Positions 6,876 through 15,213 of a DNA stretch of 64,000 nt are shown here, piece after piece. Position numbers and translations under genes: made by a program. Source of the stretch: an uncultured Myxococcales bacterium (GTDB lineage: Bacteria; Myxococcota_A; UBA9042; CAIXZC01); contig CAITUV010000064.1 in assembly GCA_903895725.1 (NCBI GenBank), positions 22,678 through 86,677 on the forward strand, given 5' to 3'. The notes under the pieces were generated by a model. It saw only the letters and a program-made list of their open reading frames with translations, was not told where the DNA came from and did not search any database. Every line of letters starts with the position of its first letter. Position 1 is the stretch's first letter.

Positions 6876-9161
6876 TCAGGGAAGACGGACCGAGATGGCC
6901 TTGGACAGCGACGGCTTGGCAAACGCGGGGAAGTTCATGCCCATCTGCACCTTCTTGACGCAATTGCCCAGGGCCGTGCCGGCGAACTCCATGGAGGAGA
7001 TCGTGACTGCGGTGACCGAGCCGTTACCCGCGATCGTGATCTTGGTGCGGATGGTGGCACTCTCGAGACCGGCCCCGTACTTGTCGAAGCACTCTCGCAT
7101 GGCCGGCTTGTTCCCGTTGACCACCTTCATGATCTCGGTGGTGGTCAGCATCTTCTTGCTGCTGGCAGCACCGCCTTCCTCCCCTTCGTCACCACCTTCC
7201 TGCTTCTTGTCGAGGGCGGCAAGCAGCGCCTTGGCATCCTTGCCGGCCGGCTGTTTCTCCTCGACAGGCTCCTCCTTCTTGACCTCTTCCTTCTTGACCT
7301 CTTCCTTCTTGGCCTCTTCCTTGATGAAGGAGTCCTTCTTGCCCTCCTCCTTCTTGGCCACGTCCTTCTTGGCCGTGCTCTTCTCGTCCTTCTTGGCGGT
7401 CTTCTTCTCGTCCTTGACGGTCTTCTTGGCCTCGGCCGGGGCAGCGGCCGCTCCGTTGGAACCCGCGGAATTGGCCCCGCCGGCAGCGACGGCCTCTTCC
7501 TTCACGGCCGGGGCTTCGCCGGCAGCGATCAGGACGCGCTTCTTGCGCTCCTCGGCCTCCTTGCGGGCGGCTTCGAGCTTGGTGGTGAGGTCGCCGATGC
7601 GCATCTCCTGCCGGCTGCGGACCTCGGCCAGGGTGCGCTCACGCTCGCCCTGAGCCTCGGCTACCACCTTCTGGGCCTCGACCGCCGCGGCATCGTGCGC
7701 ATTCTGGCTGCTCTTGCGGGCGGCGTCGAGTCGGGCCTGGTACTCCTCCTGGAGCTTGAGCATGCCCTCCGACTTCTGGCGAAGGGCCTGCTCCGATGCC
7801 ATGGCGATGGACTGCTGGATGACCTCGGGCCCCGGAGCGCTCGTGAGCATCAAGACGCCGTAGGCCGCAGCAGCGGCCAGGGCGATGCCGCCGACGGTGG
7901 CGGCAACGGCCATGGGCCACTTCTTGCGCTTCTTGAGGATGGGGACCGAGAGCGCCACCTGGGTGACCGTGGCCGGAGCCGCACTTTGCGGTTCCTTGCT
8001 GCCGAACCCGGCAAACAGGTCGTCGCTCTGCTGCTCCATGGCGACCTGGCGGATGTCGATGAGACCGGAATCGTCCACGGCCTGGTGCTTGTCGGTCTTA
8101 CGCTCCTTGCGCCCCTTGTCCTTCTGGACGAGGTCGTCCAGGGAAAAGAGCACGGAGGTCTCCCGACGGGAGTGGAGAAGACCGTCACTGTCCCCCGATG
8201 CCGCCTGGTCAGCCGGCTCGTTTCCGCCGTCAAACCCGTCGAAAAGACCCCCGCCCGAATCGGCAGCCGGCTTGGGGGCGGGCTTGGAGCGCTTCTTCTT
8301 CGGCTTGGGGGCCTCCTCCTCCTGCGGGAAGAGGGGTTCTTCCCGGAGGGGCTGGGAGAACCGCTCGGCCGGTGCCTCGGGACGGGCCGGCTCGGGGGCG
8401 GGGCTTTCCGCAGGGAACAGAGGTTCCTCCTCCCGCGGGGCCTCCATGCGGAACAGCATGTCCTCGGCCTGCCGCTCGTCGGCTTCCGTTTCCCTGGATT
8501 GGTAGCTGGGCTCTTCCCGAGTGGGTTCTTCGACGGGGAGGTCGGCAGCCGGCTGCACCGGCGCAACGTCCTGAGGCAGCGATTCCTGCGGGAAGCCCAT
8601 GTCTTCGGCCGGGGGCTCGGAGACGGCCTCCGGAGCGGGGGCAGGCTCCTCGGCTGGAGCCTGTGCTTCCGGGGCGGGTTCGGCTGGGGTCTGCTCGACC
8701 GGGGCCGGCTCTTCCTTCCGGGCTGCCGCTTCTTCCGATGCTGACGCCCGGAGAGCCGACTCATCCAGGGCCGGCTCGCCGGCCACGGTCTGCTCGGCCA
8801 GCATGTCGGTCGAGGTGACGGACGCGGTGGCAACCGGAGCCCCGCCCGCGGACAGGTGGCTGGCCAGGTCGCCTACGGACGAGGCGGGGAGCCAGTTCTC
8901 GAAGCCGGGCTTCCAGATGAGGGTCTCGCTGCCGATGGTACCGGCCTCCACGAGAGCGACCAGGCCGGACATGGTGAGAGGGCCCTGACGCTCACCGTCG
9001 ACTGCATAGTACCACTCGGCCTCCTCTTCCCGATCCTTGAGGTGGATTCCGAGCACCGTGTTGCAGGACGGGCAGCGGACCTTCACCTTCCCCTTCTTGC
9101 CCTGGACCTTCTTGTCCGGGATGGCGATCATGGACTTGCAGTTGGCGCATCTGACCTTCAT
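6876..9161 (-). CDS. AgmX/GltJ-like zinc-ribbon, GYF and TonB-like protein
   Basis: The 761-residue protein has an N-terminal MJ0042-type zinc ribbon (CxxC at residues 5-8 and 30-33). A GYF_2 domain follows (about 48-110; WYYAVDGERQGPLT, LIWKPGFENW), then a long acidic Pro/Glu-rich linker. There is one membrane helix near 415-437, a predicted coiled coil (about 440-560) and a Lys/Glu-rich low-complexity stretch. The C-terminal domain (about 665-761) is of the AgmX/PglI type. This is the architecture of Myxococcus GltJ/AgmX, where the cytoplasmic ribbon and GYF parts control the gliding machinery and the periplasmic tail acts TonB-like. A direct motility role here is inferred; no other glt genes are in the window. 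GGTGGAG precedes the ATG at 9161. Confidence 0.85.
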   Translation of the reverse strand: MKVRCANCKSMIAIPDKKVQGKKGKVKVRCPSCNTVLGIHLKDREEEAEWYYAVDGERQGPLTMSGLVALVEAGTIGSETLIWKPGFENWLPASSVGDLASHLSAGGAPVATASVTSTDMLAEQTVAGEPALDESALRASASEEAAARKEEPAPVEQTPAEPAPEAQAPAEEPAPAPEAVSEPPAEDMGFPQESLPQDVAPVQPAADLPVEEPTREEPSYQSRETEADERQAEDMLFRMEAPREEEPLFPAESPAPEPARPEAPAERFSQPLREEPLFPQEEEAPKPKKKRSKPAPKPAADSGGGLFDGFDGGNEPADQAASGDSDGLLHSRRETSVLFSLDDLVQKDKGRKERKTDKHQAVDDSGLIDIRQVAMEQQSDDLFAGFGSKEPQSAAPATVTQVALSVPILKKRKKWPMAVAATVGGIALAAAAAYGVLMLTSAPGPEVIQQSIAMASEQALRQKSEGMLKLQEEYQARLDAARKSSQNAHDAAAVEAQKVVAEAQGERERTLAEVRSRQEMRIGDLTTKLEAARKEAEERKKRVLIAAGEAPAVKEEAVAAGGANSAGSNGAAAAPAEAKKTVKDEKKTAKKDEKSTAKKDVAKKEEGKKDSFIKEEAKKEEVKKEEVKKEEPVEEKQPAGKDAKALLAALDKKQEGGDEGEEGGAASSKKMLTTTEIMKVVNGNKPAMRECFDKYGAGLESATIRTKITIAGNGSVTAVTISSMEFAGTALGNCVKKVQMGMNFPAFAKPSLSKAISVRLP

Positions 9162-9246
9162 GGCTCCACCTCATGGTCTGGTCGGGACATTCCTCCACTC
9201 TTGTGTGTCGCCTGGGTGGGAGGTCTGCCGACACGACACCGCTCCA

Positions 9247-9275
9247 AAAATAGCGGAGCGCGCGGCCGTTGGCAA
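9247..9275 (-). promoter_or_regulatory. Candidate sigma70 promoter for agmX-dapF
   Basis: On the minus strand TTGCCA (9270-9275) and TATTTT (9247-9252) are 17 bp apart, about 85 bp upstream of the AgmX-like start. Confidence 0.5.
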
Positions 9276-9388
9276 CAGAAACCGGCATAGCTCCCTCCCC
9301 GGGGCGACCCGGCACAAGGGCGGCCGTGCTACGCACCACTCGTCCAACGGTTCTGCATCCCGAGGTCCGACGGCTCAAGCCCGTCGTG

Positions 9389-10621
9389 TCAGAGCGTCTT
9401 GACACGCTCGTCGGGGGCGAGCGGGCGCAGGCGGAAGTAGGACTTGGGGTCAATTGCGATGCGCTCCTGGCGGAGCTCGAAGTAGAGGTAGGGAAGATCC
9501 GGTCCCTGCGGCGTAGTGCGGACGCTTCCGACCAGCTGGTCCCGCTCCACGGCATCCCCCTTGGTGACCTGCAGCTTGTGGAGTGCCGAGTACACGGTGT
9601 GGTAGCCGTGACCGTGGTCCACGACGAGGGTCAGGCCGAAGCCGGGGACTTCACCGACGAATACCACGATGCCCGGGAAGGGACAACGGACATAGGCCGT
9701 GTCGGTGGCCTCCTTCTTCTTGCCGGTGGCGAATGGAACGAGGATCCACCCTCGGACCATCTTCTCGGTACCGTACGGGGCCGTCGGGAGCTCGTCGAAC
9801 CCTTTGAGCAGCTTGCCGGGACTGATGGGAAGGAGCAGCTCACGCTGGCCCCGCATGGAGGACAGGCTGACCGGGGGGGTGGGACCGGTTCCGATCTTCT
9901 TTCCGGGGATGGGCTCGACGAACGGGGAATCGATCGTGGTGGTCATGAAGAGGTTCTCGATGGCCACGATCTGCTCGTTGCGCCGAGTCAGCTCGATGCG
10001 GGCGCGCTGGGCGACCGCCTCGACACTCTCGATCTCCTTGAGGAGGGCGTCCCGTCTGGCCGCCAAGCTCCGATCTTCTCGCTCGATCTCGATGCGCTGC
10101 AGCTCCAGGGCCTTCTTCTCCTCGACCAGGAGTCTCAGCCTTCGGGAGATGCGGATGGTAATCTGGCGGATGAGACGCTTGTAGACATGGAGGTCCTGGT
10201 AGCGATCGGTGGCGAAGAGGAGGAGGAGGTCGTCCGGCTCCTTCATGCTGACGAGGCCCCGGAGCATCTGCTCGACCTGCCTGGTGCTCGCATCGAGGTC
10301 GGCCTGTACCCGGGTGGAGCGCTCGTGGATTCGAGCCAGCTTGCGCTCGAGCTCCTCCCGCGTTCGGGACAGCTCCCGACGCTGGTGGCTGAGGGCTTCG
10401 AGATCCCGCTCCAGGATGTCGAGCACCTCGATGAGCATGCGCCCGCGGCTGGCGGCATCGGCCTCGGGTGCTCCCTGGGCAAGGGCTCGGTCGGGGAGCA
10501 CCAGTCCGGACAGCACGAGTCCGCAAAGCACCAGGAGGCCCAGGCGGAAGGCCCCGGCGAAGCGGCGCTGCGCGGCGTCAAGCTCGGCAAGGCTCGGGCC
10601 CAGGCGGTCCGGGCGAATCAT
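9389..10621 (-). CDS. envC: EnvC-like murein hydrolase activator (degenerate LytM)
   Basis: The 410-residue exported protein has a signal segment (about 25-49), a long coiled coil (about 60-215) and a C-terminal M23/LytM-like domain (about 290-405). In that domain the active-site residues are eroded: the usual HxH before the last strand is replaced (GPDLPYLYFELR), although DHGHGYHTVYSAL remains. Loss of Zn ligands is what EnvC shows; it activates amidases rather than cutting wall itself. It is the last gene of a ftsE-ftsX-envC set, and its ATG overlaps the ftsX stop (ATGA). In E. coli EnvC docks on periplasmic FtsX, so the operon order fits a division-site activator of septal peptidoglycan hydrolysis. 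Confidence 0.9.
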   Translation of the reverse strand: MIRPDRLGPSLAELDAAQRRFAGAFRLGLLVLCGLVLSGLVLPDRALAQGAPEADAASRGRMLIEVLDILERDLEALSHQRRELSRTREELERKLARIHERSTRVQADLDASTRQVEQMLRGLVSMKEPDDLLLLFATDRYQDLHVYKRLIRQITIRISRRLRLLVEEKKALELQRIEIEREDRSLAARRDALLKEIESVEAVAQRARIELTRRNEQIVAIENLFMTTTIDSPFVEPIPGKKIGTGPTPPVSLSSMRGQRELLLPISPGKLLKGFDELPTAPYGTEKMVRGWILVPFATGKKKEATDTAYVRCPFPGIVVFVGEVPGFGLTLVVDHGHGYHTVYSALHKLQVTKGDAVERDQLVGSVRTTPQGPDLPYLYFELRQERIAIDPKSYFRLRPLAPDERVKTL

Positions 10622-11529
10622 CGGAGGAACCTCAGATGACGCACCAGGCCCAGGGCACTGCCGACGAAGCCGAGCAGGATTCCTCCGGCCAGGAACCAGG
10701 CCACCATCCCGGGAGGGAGCAGGTCGAGCGGAACCTGGAGGAGCGCTTCAGAGCGAAGGGTGGTCATGAGGTGACGCTGGAGGAACCAGACGACTCCGTA
10801 CGAGAGCAGCCCCGCTGCAATCCCCTGGATGGTACCCTCGATGTAGTGAGGCATGCGGATGAACGAAGGGGTGGCTCCGACCAGGAGGAGGATCTCGATC
10901 TCACGGCGCCGCCCCTCGACGATGAGGCGGGTGGTGGTCAGCACGAAAAACACGGCGGCCAGCACGATCACCAGGCTGATGAAGATGCCCAGAGTCCGGG
11001 CACCGGACAGGAGGGAGAAAGCCGCAGCGATCTTCTGGGAACCGAACAGCACCTCGTCGACTCCCTGCACCTGGTGGAGGGCGGAGAACCACTTCACGAG
11101 GGCTTCGGCCCGTTCCTGGTCCAGGAGATCGACGTCGAGGATCACTTCCAGGAACGGCTGTGCGGGGACCAGCTCCGGCTCGAGATCTGCGACCAGCTCG
11201 GCGGGAAGCAGCTTCAGATTCCGCTCCCGGTCTTCGAGCTCGGTGTGGTAGCTGACCTCCTTGACCTCGGGCCACTGGCCCTTGAGCACCCGGGAGAGCT
11301 CGTCTGCGGCCGGCTGCGTGACCTCGGGCGCCAGGTACACGGTCAGCTTCAACCCGCCGGCCAGGCGGTCGACAAGGGTATTGGCCCGGTAGAGGAAGAG
11401 CCCCAGGAAACCGACGAGGATCAGGGACACGGTGAGGGTGAGCACGCCGACCGCGGCGTACAGCGGGTGACGGGAGAGGTTGGCCGCTCCCTGGCGCATG
11501 AAGTAGGCGGTCTGGGTGACGGCCCTCAT
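10618..11529 (-). CDS. ftsX: Cell division protein FtsX
   Basis: The 303-residue product is the transmembrane subunit of the FtsEX complex. It has four hydrophobic helices near residues 20-45, 187-208, 240-260 and 275-299, with a large periplasmic loop (about 50-185) between the first two, where EnvC or other hydrolase activators bind. ATGA overlaps join it to ftsE upstream and envC downstream, indicating translational coupling. Length and topology are normal for the family. Confidence 0.93.
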   Translation of the reverse strand: MRAVTQTAYFMRQGAANLSRHPLYAAVGVLTLTVSLILVGFLGLFLYRANTLVDRLAGGLKLTVYLAPEVTQPAADELSRVLKGQWPEVKEVSYHTELEDRERNLKLLPAELVADLEPELVPAQPFLEVILDVDLLDQERAEALVKWFSALHQVQGVDEVLFGSQKIAAAFSLLSGARTLGIFISLVIVLAAVFFVLTTTRLIVEGRRREIEILLLVGATPSFIRMPHYIEGTIQGIAAGLLSYGVVWFLQRHLMTTLRSEALLQVPLDLLPPGMVAWFLAGGILLGFVGSALGLVRHLRFLR

Positions 11530-12203
11530 GCGTCCCCTCCCGAGATGTGCTCACCGACGCGGCAGCCGCGGTCCAGCAGGATGCAGCGCTGCCGGTAGCG
11601 GTCCATGAGCCCCTTGTCATGGGTGGCGACGAGCACGGTGACCCCGCGGCGGTGCATCTCGAGCAGCTTGTCCATGACCTCGACGGCCAGCAGGGGATCG
11701 AGGCTTCCGGTGGGCTCGTCGGCCAGCACCAGCGGGGGGTCGTTGACGATGGCCCGCGCGATGGCAACCCGCTGCTGCTCCCCTCCGGAAAGCATGGGGG
11801 GATAGTGACGGGCGAGGCGGGTCAGGCCGAACATCTCGAGTGCCTGGGCCACCCGGCTCTTGACTTCGCGGGGGGTGAGGCCGAGCACCTCGAGGGTGAC
11901 CGCCACGTTCTCGAACACGGTGCGACTGTCGATGAGCCGGAAGTCCTGGAAGATGGTTCCGATGTTCCTTCGCAGGAACGGAATCGAGCTCTCCCGCAGC
12001 GAGCGGAGGTTACGCCGGGCCAGCAGGATCTGGCCGTCCGTGGGCATCTCCATGGCAAGCAGGAGGCGGATGATAGTGGACTTGCCGGCACCGGACGGGC
12101 CGGTGACGAAGAGGAACTCCCCCTCCTCCATGTCGAACGACAGGGAGTCGAGCGCTGTGATCCCGCCCGGGTATCTCTTCGTCACGTTGGAAAACACGAT
12201 CAT
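11526..12203 (-). CDS. ftsE: Cell division ATP-binding protein FtsE
   Basis: The 225-residue ABC ATPase has Walker A GPSGAGKST (residues 35-43), the signature LSGGEQQRVAIARA and Walker B LVLADEPTG. It pairs with FtsX to transmit ATP hydrolysis to periplasmic wall hydrolases during division. The start is set at the ATG at 12203 (MIVFSNVTKRYPGG) because family members begin there, although no strong ribosome site is seen; the longer frame to 12272 would run through the promoter. It is the first gene of ftsE-ftsX-envC. Confidence 0.93.
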   Translation of the reverse strand: MIVFSNVTKRYPGGITALDSLSFDMEEGEFLFVTGPSGAGKSTIIRLLLAMEMPTDGQILLARRNLRSLRESSIPFLRRNIGTIFQDFRLIDSRTVFENVAVTLEVLGLTPREVKSRVAQALEMFGLTRLARHYPPMLSGGEQQRVAIARAIVNDPPLVLADEPTGSLDPLLAVEVMDKLLEMHRRGVTVLVATHDKGLMDRYRQRCILLDRGCRVGEHISGGDA

Positions 12204-12244
12204 TGCGCCCAAGGGCGGACTCCGTTCCCCAAGATCCTGTTCGC

Positions 12245-12272
12245 ATTCTAAGGGGGATCGGGGAGATGTCAA
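12245..12272 (-). promoter_or_regulatory. Strong candidate sigma70 promoter for ftsEX-envC
   Basis: Minus-strand TTGACA (12267-12272) and TAGAAT (12245-12250) are 16 bp apart. The predicted transcript starts about 35 nt before the ftsE ATG. Confidence 0.65.
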
Positions 12273-12281
12273 AATCGCGCA

Positions 12282-12923
12282 TCACCATGCGAATCGCAGG
12301 GGAGGGACGAAAAGGCCGGGCGTCTGGCCCGGGCCGAGGGGGTCGACGGGGAAGGCGTAGGTGCTGGAGTTCCCGTGGCCGGCGCAGGTAGCTCCGGGCT
12401 CTTCGGGCACGTAGCTGGAGTAAGAGAACTGGACCCTGGGCTCTCCGCCCGCGATCTGATACCAGGCGTTGTTGTAATAGAACGCAAGGTCGTAGCCGGA
12501 CAGACAGTCGGTGCACGAGGCCCGGATGGCGGCCTTGCCGGTGCAGTTGCCCGCGGAGAAAAGCACCTTGGCCGGCAGGAGGACCGAGGCATCGGCCATG
12601 CGGATGGAGAAGAAGAGGCCGGTGGGGGGGTGGAACACGGTCACGGCGTCGTACAGCTCGCTCCCTTCGAGGAGACGGTGAGTCCGGGAGACGAGGACCC
12701 CGACCAGCGTCCCCTGGGCATCGACGACCCTCAGGGTACCGTTGCCCGCGGGTTCCGGCTCGGGGCGGTCGTCGGATGCGGCCAGGGCATCGGGGATCGG
12801 CCCGGCAGAATCGGCCTGTGGCAGCGGAGCATCCTGAGAGGGGGAGGACAGGGGGGAGCAGAAGGCCAGGAAGAAGAATGCGACCCATCCGGAAAACAGC
12901 CAGAGCACTTGCCAGCGTGTCAT
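12282..12923 (-). CDS. Lipoprotein of unknown function
   Basis: The 213-residue protein starts at the ATG at 12923, behind CGAGGTGACG. The signal (WLFSGWVAFFFLAFC) ends in a lipobox-like LAFC. A short Pro/Asp-rich linker is followed by a compact domain (about 55-213) with four Cys, including CTDCLSGYDLAFYY, and aromatic-rich strands. I do not recognise the family. It is divergent from the DUF4388/DnaJ gene with about 105 bp between starts, and it lies upstream of ftsE with its own frame and a promoter in between, so it is probably not part of the division operon. Confidence 0.75.
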   Translation of the reverse strand: MTRWQVLWLFSGWVAFFFLAFCSPLSSPSQDAPLPQADSAGPIPDALAASDDRPEPEPAGNGTLRVVDAQGTLVGVLVSRTHRLLEGSELYDAVTVFHPPTGLFFSIRMADASVLLPAKVLFSAGNCTGKAAIRASCTDCLSGYDLAFYYNNAWYQIAGGEPRVQFSYSSYVPEEPGATCAGHGNSSTYAFPVDPLGPGQTPGLFVPPLRFAW

Positions 12924-12968
12924 CTCGTCACCTCGTTCCATCGGCATGCGATGCAATTCCCCGTTTTT

Positions 12969-12996
12969 TTGACGCGCGGGGGAACCGGTTCATAAT
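12969..12996 (+). promoter_or_regulatory. Candidate sigma70 promoter for the DUF4388/DnaJ gene
   Basis: TTGACG (12969-12974) and CATAAT (12991-12996) are spaced by 16 bp; the predicted start is about 25 nt before the ATG at 13029. Confidence 0.6.
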
Positions 12997-13028
12997 ACCG
13001 GGCGACGGAACTGAAGGCGAGGGCTTCG

Positions 13029-14261
13029 ATGGCGCAGCAAGACCGGGGACTGGTGGGGATCGAGCAGGCACCGCTCATTGCGGTGCTGGGCCAGGTGTAT
13101 GCGGACCGGCGAACCGGGGCGCTGCGGGTGTTCGACCGGAGCGGCTCGGTCCCCTTCGTGTTCTGGTTCAAGCGGGGCTTCCCGTGCTTCTCGTACAGCC
13201 GGGACCGGCTGGCATTGCTGGGAGAACAGCTCCCTCCGACCCGAAAGGATCTTGTGGAGCGGCTGGCCGCGGTCACGTCCCAGAGCCATGCCGGAGGCAG
13301 CCGCACGTTGCTGGGGCAGGCCCTGCTGTCGGAGGGGGCAGTCACGCTGGACGAGCTCCAGCAGGCGCTCTCGGACCAGGTCCAGCGCCGACTCCTTTGC
13401 TGTGCATCGTCGGCCGATGTTTCATTCCACTGGGACGAGGGGATGGACGAGTTCGGCATCGTGCCGCTGTCGAGCCCGCTGCTCAACCCCCTGGAGGTGG
13501 CGGCCAGGGCCGCTGCGGTCGCTCCGTACGCCCGGGTACACGCCTGGGTGAGAGGGGCGCTTTCGAGGCCGCGGGTCCGGCTCGCCATGGATCGGAGGAT
13601 TCCCCCGGTGATCCACCGCATGCTGGCGGATCAGCTCGTCGACTCGCTGGCCCGGCCCCAGCACGTAGAGCGGCTGCTGGCGGTCCCGTCCCACCTGAGG
13701 ACCCTCTGCGTGCTGCTGGCGTTCGGGTACGTGGAGGAGGTGGACCCGCCCCGGATCCAGGCGGCGGAGGCCGTGGCAACCCCGACGGCACCGGAGCCGG
13801 AGCCGTCAGCGGACCAGGAGCGGCTGTCGCGGCTGGCCCGACTGGTGACCCGCAAGGCCTCCCACTACGAGATCCTGGGGCTTGCCCCCACGGCCACCCG
13901 GGACGAGGTCAAGCAGGCCTACCGGACCCTGGCGTTCGAGATCCACCCGGACCGCGTACCCCCGGCCTGGGCAGCGGTCTCCCGTGAGGTCTTCCCGAGC
14001 CTGGTCGATGCCTATCATGCGCTGTCGCGGGAGCGGCTGCGTACCGAGTATGATGCCACGCTCGTGGCCTCCGGGCAGAATGCGGGGCTGACCGACCGGG
14101 CGCAGGTGACGGACTGGCTGTCCCGTCGCCGGGACCTGCTCGATCGGATCGGGCTGACGACCCTGGCCGGGGAGTACCGCCGGATGCTGGTGTCGGTCAA
14201 TGGCTGGCCTGCAGCCACGCCCTCTACCGACTTCTTTGCCTTTTCACGGCCGCACAGTTAA
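13029..14261 (+). CDS. DUF4388 (PATAN-like) and J-domain protein
   Basis: The 410-residue cytoplasmic protein begins with a DUF4388-type domain (about 15-150: GQVYADRRTGALRVF, LGQALLSEGAVTLDEL), found in myxobacterial signalling proteins. It ends with a J domain (about 275-345) that keeps the HPD tripeptide (EIHPDRVPP) needed to stimulate DnaK ATPase. A short C-terminal tail follows. There is no Gly/Phe or zinc region, so this is a class III J protein, probably a specialised recruiter of DnaK. No DnaK is nearby. It is read in the same direction as the MepA-like gene 46 bp downstream and may form an operon with it. Confidence 0.88.
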   Translation: MAQQDRGLVGIEQAPLIAVLGQVYADRRTGALRVFDRSGSVPFVFWFKRGFPCFSYSRDRLALLGEQLPPTRKDLVERLAAVTSQSHAGGSRTLLGQALLSEGAVTLDELQQALSDQVQRRLLCCASSADVSFHWDEGMDEFGIVPLSSPLLNPLEVAARAAAVAPYARVHAWVRGALSRPRVRLAMDRRIPPVIHRMLADQLVDSLARPQHVERLLAVPSHLRTLCVLLAFGYVEEVDPPRIQAAEAVATPTAPEPEPSADQERLSRLARLVTRKASHYEILGLAPTATRDEVKQAYRTLAFEIHPDRVPPAWAAVSREVFPSLVDAYHALSRERLRTEYDATLVASGQNAGLTDRAQVTDWLSRRRDLLDRIGLTTLAGEYRRMLVSVNGWPAATPSTDFFAFSRPHS

Positions 14262-14307
14262 GCTTCCTTCCCGACGGAGCAGAGTACCGTCCGCTCCCGG
14301 AGGTTGG

Positions 14308-15159
14308 ATGCGCCGTTTCCTGCAGGGAGTCATGGCTGCATCGGTCCTGCTCTGGACCGTGCCGTCGTGCGCGCACCCGCCTCAGGAAGAGCCTCCCCTG
14401 TACGAGGATCTGCTGTTTGCGCAGATCAAGCGGGACAAGCCGAAGAAGAGGATCGCCCTCCCCTTCGACGATTTCGCCATCGAGGACGAGGTGCCGGACA
14501 AGGAGCGCAGCGCCCCCATCGAGCTGACTCGTCCGGAGGTCGCCCAGTGGCAGGACTTCCTGGACGGCAGTGCGTCGGAATCGGTGGGAAAGGCCAGCAA
14601 GGGCAGGCTGTCGCAGGGGCGTCTCATGCCGGACAAGGGGCGCGGGTTCGTGCGCAAGAACGACAAGGCCCCCTACGGTACAGACGAGAGCCTGGCGATG
14701 GTGACATGGGCCTGTGCCCGCATCGTGGACATGTACCCGGGTACCGTTCCGGTAATCATCGGAGACCTGAGCGCAGAGAAGGGGGGACGGCTTCGGCCGC
14801 ACTCGTCCCACCAGAGCGGCCGCGACGTCGACATCGGCTACTACTTCAGGGACAACCGCGAGGTCACGCACTTCGAGGACGCCACCCGCGACAGCCTCGA
14901 CGTGGAGAAGACCTGGACGCTCATCGATCTGCTGCTTTCCACCCACCAGGTCGAGTACCTGTTCATCGACCGAAGCCTGCACGAGGTCCTGTATCGGGAG
15001 GCCCTGGGACGCGGCTGGACCGAGGAGGAGCTGGGCAAGGTGTTCGAGGCCCCTGTCGGAAAGGGGAAGCGGACCGGCCTGATCCGCCACATGAAGGGGC
15101 ACCGGCACCACCTGCACGTGCGGTTCGCCTGTCCCAAGGGCGACGAGCGCTGTGAGTAG
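14308..15159 (+). CDS. MepA-type penicillin-insensitive murein endopeptidase (lipoprotein)
   Basis: The 283-residue protein has a lipoprotein signal (VLLWTVPSCAHPP) and an M74/MepA-like catalytic domain. Metal-binding motifs are visible as HSSHQSGRDVDIGYY and, near the C-terminus, HRHHLHVRFACP. MepA cleaves D-alanyl-meso-DAP cross-links in the periplasm. An acidic, Lys-rich spacer (about 30-125) precedes the domain. The ATG at 14308 has GGAGG 4 nt upstream and is chosen over an in-frame 14200 start inside the preceding gene. As a lipoprotein it is probably held at the outer or inner membrane, unlike soluble E. coli MepA. Confidence 0.88.
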   Translation: MRRFLQGVMAASVLLWTVPSCAHPPQEEPPLYEDLLFAQIKRDKPKKRIALPFDDFAIEDEVPDKERSAPIELTRPEVAQWQDFLDGSASESVGKASKGRLSQGRLMPDKGRGFVRKNDKAPYGTDESLAMVTWACARIVDMYPGTVPVIIGDLSAEKGGRLRPHSSHQSGRDVDIGYYFRDNREVTHFEDATRDSLDVEKTWTLIDLLLSTHQVEYLFIDRSLHEVLYREALGRGWTEEELGKVFEAPVGKGKRTGLIRHMKGHRHHLHVRFACPKGDERCE

Positions 15160-15213
15160 GGTTCCTCCCGGGTCTCGGTAGCGGGAAACGCGGAAGACGG
15201 CCCGAGCCGATGC

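Noticed and set aside
6822..8744. A 640-residue Leu/Gly-rich frame antisense to the AgmX-like gene
   Set aside because: The opposite strand has the zinc ribbon, GYF and AgmX domains; the Leu/Gly pattern mirrors Glu/Lys/Ala codons.
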